Shown here piece after piece: positions 6,171-10,700 of a DNA stretch of 10,700 nt. Within the stretch, counting starts at the first letter, position 1, and every line of letters starts with the position of its first letter. The stretch is from Thermoprotei archaeon (GTDB taxonomy: Archaea > Thermoproteota > Thermoprotei_A > Sulfolobales > Ignisphaeraceae). Below the pieces are notes generated by a model. It was not told the DNA's origin and did no database searches. It saw only the letters and a list, made by a program, of their open reading frames with translations. A program made the translations under genes and the position numbers. The stretch spans positions 1 through 10,700 of the forward strand of contig QMXA01000010.1 in the NCBI GenBank assembly GCA_003661905.1. Direction: 5' to 3'.

Positions 6171-7126
6171 CGCCTTGCATATAGCCAGCATGCTACGTAG
6201 TGACCTGGTTCAACCTCAACCATTGGTGGTTCTTCTCTTTTACATATGTCCATTACATATGGGCATCTAGGATGAAACCTACAACCAGGAGGAGGATTAA
6301 TAGGTGATGGTGGTTCACCAACGATCCTAATTTTCTTCCTTTCCCTAGCAATTTTTGGATTAGGAATAGGAATTGCTGCTAATAGAACTTGAGCATATGG
6401 ATGAAGAGGTTTTTCAAATAGTTCATCAGCATTCGCTATCTCTACAAATTTACCGAGATACATAACAGCAATCCTATTACTCATGAATTTAACCACAGCT
6501 AAATCATGCGAAATGAACATATATGATGCTTTGAACTTCTTCTGGAGATCTTTGAGTAAGTTAAGTATTTGTGCTTGTACTGATACATCTAGTGCCGAAG
6601 TGGGTTCATCGAGGACTATGAATTTGGGTCTAAGGATAAGAGCCCTTAGAATTGCAACCCTTTGTTTCTGACCACCACTTAATTCATGGGGATATCTATA
6701 TAGATGCTCTCTACCTAACCCAACTATTTCCAAATGCTCAGTAATATACTTCTCTGGATCATCAACTACTATTCCATGTTCTTTAAGGGGTTCTAATATT
6801 ATCTCTAAAATAGTCATTCGTGGATTTAATGAAGAGTGAGGGTCTTGAAACACCATCTGTGCCATTCTTCTAAATTTCTTCAAGTTCTCACCAGAGAGCT
6901 TAAGTACATCCTTATTCATGAAGTAAACTTTACCAGCTGTGGGTTTTAGGAGTCTAAGAATTACTCTGCCTAAAGTAGATTTACCGCAACCAGTTTCGCC
7001 AACAACCCCGAATGTCTCAGCTTCTTTAATCATGAAAGTAACTCCGTCTACTGCCTTCACTTTCTTAAACAATGATCCTCTCACTTTGAAGTATTTCTTT
7101 ACATTCTCAACCCTTATTAAGGACAT
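6167..7126 (-). CDS. oppF: Oligopeptide/dipeptide ABC transporter ATP-binding protein, OppF/DppF type
   Basis: A 319-residue ATPase on the cytoplasmic face of the transporter. Walker A GETGCGKS is at 43-50, the Q-loop Gln at 94, the signature LSGGQ at 149-153, Walker B FIVLDE at 169-174 and the switch His at 207 (ISHD); all are intact. The C-terminal oligo_HPY region (INPPPGCRFHPRC onward) carries cysteines 282, 288, 295 and 313, an arrangement known to bind an iron-sulfur cluster in some Opp/Dpp ATPases. The start is ATG 7126: GAGGTGAT, formed by the last codons of oppD, ends three bases before it. An ATG at 7144 would add six residues but lacks its own site. It is the last gene of the operon, four bases after oppD. 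Its final 64 bases of coding DNA are identical to those of oppD. Opp-type systems in archaea can also carry sugars, so the substrate is open. Confidence 0.93.
   Translation of the reverse strand: MSLIRVENVKKYFKVRGSLFKKVKAVDGVTFMIKEAETFGVVGETGCGKSTLGRVILRLLKPTAGKVYFMNKDVLKLSGENLKKFRRMAQMVFQDPHSSLNPRMTILEIILEPLKEHGIVVDDPEKYITEHLEIVGLGREHLYRYPHELSGGQKQRVAILRALILRPKFIVLDEPTSALDVSVQAQILNLLKDLQKKFKASYMFISHDLAVVKFMSNRIAVMYLGKFVEIANADELFEKPLHPYAQVLLAAIPIPNPKIARERKKIRIVGEPPSPINPPPGCRFHPRCPYVMDICKREEPPMVEVEPGHYVACWLYARR
6175..6238. repeat. 64-bp direct repeat, copy 1 (3' end of oppF)
   Basis: This stretch is identical base for base to 7139-7202. It encodes the end of the HPY domain (EEPPMVEVEPGHYVACWLYA) in oppF. 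Identity extends through synonymous third positions, while the flanks diverge at once (c/t at the left, t/g at the right). Confidence 0.97.
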
Positions 7127-7130
7127 TTTA

Positions 7131-8138
7131 TCACCTCTTTGCATATAGCCAGCATGCTACGTAGTGACCTGGTTCAACCTCAACCATTGGTGGTTCTTCT
7201 CTGCATACTCTTTTAGCAAACTTACATCTAGGATGAAATCTACAGCCCGGAGGAGGGTTAATGAGGCTTGGAACTGTTCCAGGTATGTATTCAAGCTTCT
7301 CAATTCTTCTCACTGGATCTGGAAGAGCATGAAGTAGTCCTCGAGTATAGGGATGCATAGGTTTTTCAAATAGCTCAAACACATTTGCACTTTCAACTAT
7401 TTTTCCAGCATACATGACATATACCCTATCTGCTATTTCAGCTACTATCCCAAGGTTATGGGTTATTAATATTATACTCATGGAGTATTGCTTCTTTAAT
7501 TCAGATAGTAGATCTAGTATCTGTGCTTGGACCGTTACGTCAAGATTCGTTGTTGGTTCATCAGCTATTAAGAGCCTTGGTTTATTAGCTATTGCTGTTG
7601 CAATTACAACACGCTGTCTCATACCACCGGATAGTTCATGAGGATATGTTTTAACTCTCAAAGATGGATGTGGTATGAGAACTTGTTTTAATAATCTAAT
7701 TGCTTCGTTTCTAGCTAGTTTTCTATTAGTACTGCTATGTGCAACTATGGTTTCTACTATATGTTCGCCAGCTGTGAATAATGGATTAAGAGCTGATGTA
7801 GGGTCTTGAAATATATATGCTATTTCATTACCCCTAATATCTCTTAGCTCCTTCTCACTTATACTGAGTAAATCTATGACTGTACCATTTCTTCGTCTAA
7901 ATATTGCTTGACCTCTAGCTATATGACCTGGAGGATAGATGAGCCTTGTAATAGCTCTTGTAGTTACTGTCTTACCACAGCCTGTCTCACCGACAAGAGC
8001 TACAACCTCATTTTCATAAACATCAAATGATACTCCCGAAACAGCATGAACTACACCGGCATAGGTATAGAATTTAACTTCTAAGTCTTTTACACTCAAT
8101 ATCTTCTCAGGTTCAAGTTCTAGGTATTTTTTACTCAT
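7131..8138 (-). CDS. oppD: Oligopeptide/dipeptide ABC transporter ATP-binding protein, OppD/DppD type
   Basis: A 335-residue ATPase, partner of the downstream OppF-type subunit in a heterodimeric motor. Walker A GETGCGKT is at 50-57, the Q-loop Gln at 111, the signature LSGGM at 169-173 (Met for Gln is common in the OppD branch), Walker B LLIADE at 189-194 and His227 (ITHN). The C-terminal HPY region has cysteines 299, 305, 312 and 329 in the same spacing class as OppF, a probable [4Fe-4S] site by family precedent. The ATG at 8138 overlaps the dppC stop as ATGA, with GGTGA and GAGG just upstream (8150-8140). The stop is followed after four bases by oppF, whose ribosome site lies in these last codons. 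The last part of the gene shares the 64-bp repeat with oppF. Confidence 0.93.
   Translation of the reverse strand: MSKKYLELEPEKILSVKDLEVKFYTYAGVVHAVSGVSFDVYENEVVALVGETGCGKTVTTRAITRLIYPPGHIARGQAIFRRRNGTVIDLLSISEKELRDIRGNEIAYIFQDPTSALNPLFTAGEHIVETIVAHSSTNRKLARNEAIRLLKQVLIPHPSLRVKTYPHELSGGMRQRVVIATAIANKPRLLIADEPTTNLDVTVQAQILDLLSELKKQYSMSIILITHNLGIVAEIADRVYVMYAGKIVESANVFELFEKPMHPYTRGLLHALPDPVRRIEKLEYIPGTVPSLINPPPGCRFHPRCKFAKRVCREEPPMVEVEPGHYVACWLYAKR
7139..7202. repeat. 64-bp direct repeat, copy 2 (3' end of oppD)
   Basis: Identical to 6175-6238, exactly 964 bases away. The rest of the two ATPase genes is only related at the level expected of old paralogues, apart from shorter matches such as the 14-base catctaggatgaaa. 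Confidence 0.97.
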
Positions 8139-9271
8139 TTCCTCTTCACCGATTTAAATTTTCTCTGCTTCTTTCCTTTGACCTTGAATTCTAGGCTTCT
8201 TCTAGTCTTAGGATCTAGAACATCCCTAAGAGAATCACCAAGAAGATTCCAGCCAAGAGCTATTATGAACAATGCAATTCCTGGGAACATAACTATCCAC
8301 CATTTGTCTGGGAAATATTCGCGTCCTTTAGAGACTAGGAATCCTAGTTCAGGTACTGGGTCTTGGGGCCCTATGCCTAGGAATGATAGTGCTGCAGCGA
8401 GCAGTGTTGCAGTACCTAGATCGAAAGTTACCATTACTATTACTGGTGATAGAACGTTTGGTAGTATATGTCTAAATAATACTCTCCAAGTTGATAATCC
8501 AAGGGATCTAGCAGCCTCAACAAATGCTTGTTCTTTCACACTAAGTACAGAACCTCTTATGATCCTAGCATACCCAGGCCACCATACCAAGACTAAAGCA
8601 AATATTACTGCTAGTAAGGAGGCAAGTTGAGGAATTTCCTCTTTTGATAAGGCGAATAGTGATAGGAAAAACTCTCTTGTGAATACATTTGTATAGAGAA
8701 CCTCTCTAAATCTAGAGGGAAGCACCGTTGCAAATGCTATAGCTAGTATTAGTGCAGGAAATGCTATAAATACATCAGTTATTCTCATCATCACTTCATC
8801 GACAGCTCCGCCAAAATAACCTGCTAAAAGACCGAGAATAATGCCTAGAGGAACACCTAGAGCTACGACTATTAATGAAATAACCAGTGATATTCTAGCC
8901 CCATGAAGTACTAAACTAAGAATATCTCTACCCCAATTATCGGTTCCTAGAAGTGGTAAGTTCTCTGACCAGGGATCACACCAAGGAGGTATACAGGGTC
9001 TTAGGAAGTAGAGATCAGGGTTTACTGAGGCTGGAAATTCATTATATCTCTCAAATGCTATGTAAGGACCTATGATCCCTATGATAACAAATATACTAAC
9101 TAATACCCCACCAACTATGCCTATAGCCGAGCGGCTATAGGCATATGCCATTAACTTCCATTCACTTATTCTTGAAGAATTCCTATCAGACCACCCTGGT
9201 CTTATTTTATCCATGAGCTTAGCTATAGTGTCAATAATTATGCAAAATCCTCGATATATTACCTCAGCCAT
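8135..9271 (-). CDS. dppC: Oligopeptide/dipeptide ABC transporter permease, DppC type
   Basis: A 378-residue integral membrane permease. Membrane segments lie at about 49-71, 124-147, 165-182, 214-232, 274-297 and 325-345. The extracytoplasmic loop after the first holds the family motif LLGTDNWGRDILS (near 107-119). The EAA coupling motif EAARSLG begins at 252 and is followed by FRHILPN. An N-terminal extension of about 45 residues precedes the first membrane segment, and an insertion at about 183-213 separates the third and fourth. Cysteines 93 and 98 in the outer loop (RPCIPPWCDP) could form a disulfide. The start chosen is ATG 9271, with GAGGTGA ending five bases upstream; GTG 9280 would overlap that site. 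It is coupled to oppD by ATGA. A 30-bp near-perfect palindrome lies in its first 50 codons. Confidence 0.92.
   Translation of the reverse strand: MAEVIYRGFCIIIDTIAKLMDKIRPGWSDRNSSRISEWKLMAYAYSRSAIGIVGGVLVSIFVIIGIIGPYIAFERYNEFPASVNPDLYFLRPCIPPWCDPWSENLPLLGTDNWGRDILSLVLHGARISLVISLIVVALGVPLGIILGLLAGYFGGAVDEVMMRITDVFIAFPALILAIAFATVLPSRFREVLYTNVFTREFFLSLFALSKEEIPQLASLLAVIFALVLVWWPGYARIIRGSVLSVKEQAFVEAARSLGLSTWRVLFRHILPNVLSPVIVMVTFDLGTATLLAAALSFLGIGPQDPVPELGFLVSKGREYFPDKWWIVMFPGIALFIIALGWNLLGDSLRDVLDPKTRRSLEFKVKGKKQRKFKSVKRK
9116..9145. repeat. 30-bp palindrome (14-bp perfect arms) inside dppC
   Basis: TATGCCTATAGCCG at 9116-9129 is the exact reverse complement of 9132-9145, separated by the two bases AG. 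A second perfect palindrome, GGCATATGCC at 9140-9149, overlaps one arm. The segment codes for AYAYSRSAIGI just before the first membrane helix of DppC. In RNA it would form a stable stem of twelve or more base pairs with a tight loop. It is GC-richer than its surroundings. Confidence 0.95.
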
Positions 9272-9281
9272 CACATTCACC

Positions 9282-10343
9282 TCAGTATCTAACTCTTGGA
9301 TCTATAACTGCGTAGAGTATATCAACTATGAGATTAACTGTGACATACACTATAGCGAAGAGGAAGGTTCCTCCAATAATTGCAGGGAAGTTGAGGCGAC
9401 TAATAGCATCATATACATAGCGCCCCATACCCGGTATTCCAAAAACTGTTTCTGCAATTATAGCGCCTGCCAGAAAGCCTCCAAATTGAAGACCGAGAAC
9501 CGTTACTACAGGTATCATGGCATTTTTAAGAGCATGCTTCCACACTCTGAACTTAGATAACCCTCTTGCTCTTGCAAAGAGTACATATTCGGATCCTAAA
9601 GCATCGAGAAGAGAATTTCTAAGAATCCTAGCAACAAAACCACCACTGAGAAGTCCAAGAGCTAGACCTGGAAGCCACATCCTCTTGAAAGTCTCATGAA
9701 CTACACTCCATTCACCACACATCATTGCTCCAAACATAGGGATTTTACCTATGTATGATCCCAAATACCCCACTACTGGCACGACATTAGGTAGATTAGA
9801 TACGAATAATCTACAAGGTCTACTAGGCTCAGGAATACCAGCTAGGTAGGTTATGCCGAGTACAGTAAAGAAGGCTAAAATCAGTAAGTAGTAAAGTACA
9901 AATGAAGGCATAGAGCTTCCGAAGAGTGCTAAAAAACGAACAGCAAAATCAATTGGTGTATCTTTCTTAAGTGCCGCGGCAATACCTAGTGGGATGCTTA
10001 TGATTAATAGAAACATCATACCGAAAAGTGCTAATTCTACCGTTATTGGAAATCTCTCCCCTAAAGAAACTATAACTAACTTACCTCTCACAGGATCTCT
10101 TAATTGACCTGAAATTAGTTGAGTAAATAGGAATGTGAATTGTTCATACCAAGGAGCATCGAATTTATATTCATGTCTAATTCTCTCAATAAGTTTAGGA
10201 TCAACCATTTTTTCTCCGCCAACCCAGGCACGAACGGGATTTGCTGGAATAGCATATGCTATTAAGTAAGTGAGGAATATTACTCCTATTATTGTGGGTA
10301 TGAAGGTCGCTATTCTTCTTGCTAAAAACCTTCCTAAACCCAC
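9282..10343 (-). CDS. dppB: Oligopeptide/dipeptide ABC transporter permease, DppB type
   Basis: A 353-residue permease and first gene of the transporter operon. The N-terminus GRFLARRIATFIPTIIGV is typical of the family. Membrane segments lie at about 12-32, 103-125, 137-163, 223-240, 275-298 and 323-345. The EAA loop is at 256-275 (ARARGLSKFRVWKHALKNA), and the protein ends in the hallmark DILYAVIDPRVRY. An outer loop of about 45 residues (166-212) is enlarged and has Cys177 and Cys209, a possible disulfide. The start is GTG 10343, with GGTGA at 10352-10348. The longer frame to TTG 10373 cannot be used from the apparent promoter, because that TTG touches the TATA box at 10375-10382. It ends 10 bases before the dppC ATG, and its stop region carries the dppC ribosome site. 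Confidence 0.92.
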   Translation of the reverse strand: MGLGRFLARRIATFIPTIIGVIFLTYLIAYAIPANPVRAWVGGEKMVDPKLIERIRHEYKFDAPWYEQFTFLFTQLISGQLRDPVRGKLVIVSLGERFPITVELALFGMMFLLIISIPLGIAAALKKDTPIDFAVRFLALFGSSMPSFVLYYLLILAFFTVLGITYLAGIPEPSRPCRLFVSNLPNVVPVVGYLGSYIGKIPMFGAMMCGEWSVVHETFKRMWLPGLALGLLSGGFVARILRNSLLDALGSEYVLFARARGLSKFRVWKHALKNAMIPVVTVLGLQFGGFLAGAIIAETVFGIPGMGRYVYDAISRLNFPAIIGGTFLFAIVYVTVNLIVDILYAVIDPRVRY

Positions 10344-10374
10344 AGAGTCACCAAGGCGATTAAATCTACACAAG

Positions 10375-10382
10375 TTTATAAA
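10375..10382. promoter_or_regulatory. Palindromic TATA box of the ABC transporter promoter region
   Basis: TTTATAAA is its own reverse complement and so could place transcription factor B in either orientation. On the reverse strand a start about 26 bases away falls near 10353, a few bases before GGTGA and GTG 10343, which suits dppB with a very short leader. On the forward strand a start near 10404 would give the binding-protein gene a leader of about 107 bases. A separate forward candidate, AAATTTATT at 10452-10460, would give about 30 bases. Confidence 0.6.
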
Positions 10383-10494
10383 TACTTTATGTGCTCTAAG
10401 GAGTTAGTTAATGAGATGGAAAGTTCATCACTCATAAACGATATATCCGTTAAATTTATTTGTCTCACCAAGTAAGTGATACTTCGAATCTAAA

Positions 10495-10501
10495 GGTGAG
10501 G
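10495..10501 (+). promoter_or_regulatory. Shine-Dalgarno site of the putative binding-protein gene
   Basis: GGTGAGG lies nine bases before ATG 10511 and fixes the start of the truncated gene. Confidence 0.7.
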
Positions 10502-10510
10502 TTAAAAAGT

Positions 10511-10700
10511 ATGAAGTCATTAAATTTGGGAAAAGCTATTTCTAAGGCTGCTGCTATTGGTATTGTTATTGTTGTTGTTATTGCTATTGTTGGTGTTGTA
10601 GCTTATTTAGCAACAAGACCAGTACCAACACCAACAACTCCAACTACACCCACAACCCCCACCACTCCAACAACACCCACAACTCCAACAACACCTACAA
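10511..10700 (+). CDS. N-terminus of a membrane-anchored protein with Thr-Pro linker, probable ABC substrate-binding protein (partial)
   Basis: The frame opens at ATG 10511 and runs off the right edge after 63 codons, so only the N-terminus is seen. Residues 1-12 are basic (MKSLNLGKAISK) and are followed by a hydrophobic segment of about 22 residues (13-34). After ATRPVP comes a strict Thr-Thr-Pro repeat to the edge. The layout fits an archaeal extracytoplasmic binding protein tethered to the membrane, with a flexible, possibly glycosylated linker between membrane and binding domain. K12-A13 before the hydrophobic stretch could be a class III (pilin-like) signal peptide site. Function is inferred from its position divergent from a complete dppBC-oppDF operon that lacks a binding protein. 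Another surface protein with such a linker is not excluded. Confidence 0.7.
   Translation, partial: MKSLNLGKAISKAAAIGIVIVVVIAIVGVVAYLATRPVPTPTTPTTPTTPTTPTTPTTPTTPT
10625..10700 (+). repeat. Nine-base tandem repeat coding Thr-Thr-Pro
   Basis: An imperfect nine-base unit of the CCAACAACT type repeats about eight times and continues past the edge. Third positions vary (ACA/ACC/ACT, CCA/CCC/CCT) while the protein repeat is exact, which indicates selection for the protein rather than recent slippage alone. Confidence 0.9.

Noticed and set aside
8178..8630. Forward open frame of 150 codons opposite dppC
   Set aside because: It lies antisense to well-supported permease codons, has low-complexity composition and no ribosome site; it is a shadow of the real gene. 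The same applies to the forward frames opposite dppB, oppD, oppF and the transglutaminase gene.
10425..10431. GTGATGA on the reverse strand, a possible C box of a second C/D RNA
   Set aside because: No CTGA follows at a workable distance and there is no C'/D' pair, so the single box is probably chance.
10625..10700. Repeats at the right edge as a CRISPR or minisatellite
   Set aside because: The units are nine bases, in frame and encode Thr-Thr-Pro with varied third positions; this is a protein linker.
1..10700. Search by eye for tRNA or rRNA genes, insertion sequences and attachment sites
   Set aside because: No cloverleaf, transposase reading frame or flanking inverted repeat with target duplication was seen; the dppC palindrome has no duplicated flanks.

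Overview
The window looks like part of a hyperthermophilic archaeal chromosome, most likely from a crenarchaeote (Thermoproteota). The DNA is AT-rich. Shine-Dalgarno sites are of the GGTGA/GAGGTG type, several starts are GTG or TTG, promoters have archaeal TATA boxes, genes are tightly packed, and there is one textbook archaeal C/D box guide RNA. The species assignment is inference; there is no rRNA or tRNA gene in the window to fix it.

Layout. (1) Positions 1-47 may hold the last codons of a forward gene. (2) 34-3897, reverse strand: a four-gene operon, read from 3897 down. It encodes a membrane-anchored transglutaminase-like protein with an intact Cys-His-Asp triad and a DUF4129-like tail, a small single-pass membrane protein, a DUF58 protein whose metal-binding (MIDAS) motif is degenerate, and a polytopic membrane protein. 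This resembles the MoxR/DUF58/transglutaminase gene sets of bacteria and archaea, but no MoxR ATPase is in view. (3) 3898-4139: a divergent intergenic region with a complete, unannotated C/D box sRNA (3995-4043) followed directly by a hairpin. (4) 4140-5455, forward: a small all-helical protein coupled by a 1-base overlap to a COG1533 (SplB-like) radical SAM protein. (5) 5511-6170, forward: an unrecognised protein with a duplicated ten-residue motif; its stop codon interlocks with that of the convergent ABC operon. (6) 6167-10343, reverse: a dipeptide/oligopeptide-type ABC transporter operon in the order dppB-dppC-oppD-oppF. (7) 10511 to the right edge, forward: the start of a membrane-anchored protein with a Thr-Thr-Pro linker, probably the transporter's substrate-binding protein, divergent from the permease operon.

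How they work together. The right half is one uptake system: a surface binding protein, two permeases and two ATPases expressed from a divergent promoter region. The left operon probably builds a cell-surface or envelope assembly whose substrate is unknown. The C/D RNA would direct 2'-O-methylation, and one of its guides plausibly targets a conserved 23S rRNA segment.

The most notable signals are the C/D RNA, a 64-bp identical tract shared by the two ATPase genes, a 30-bp near-perfect palindrome inside dppC, and a DUF58 protein that has lost its MIDAS residues. Several likely start sites lie inside the longest possible reading frames (dppB, dppC, oppF, the transglutaminase and DUF58 genes).
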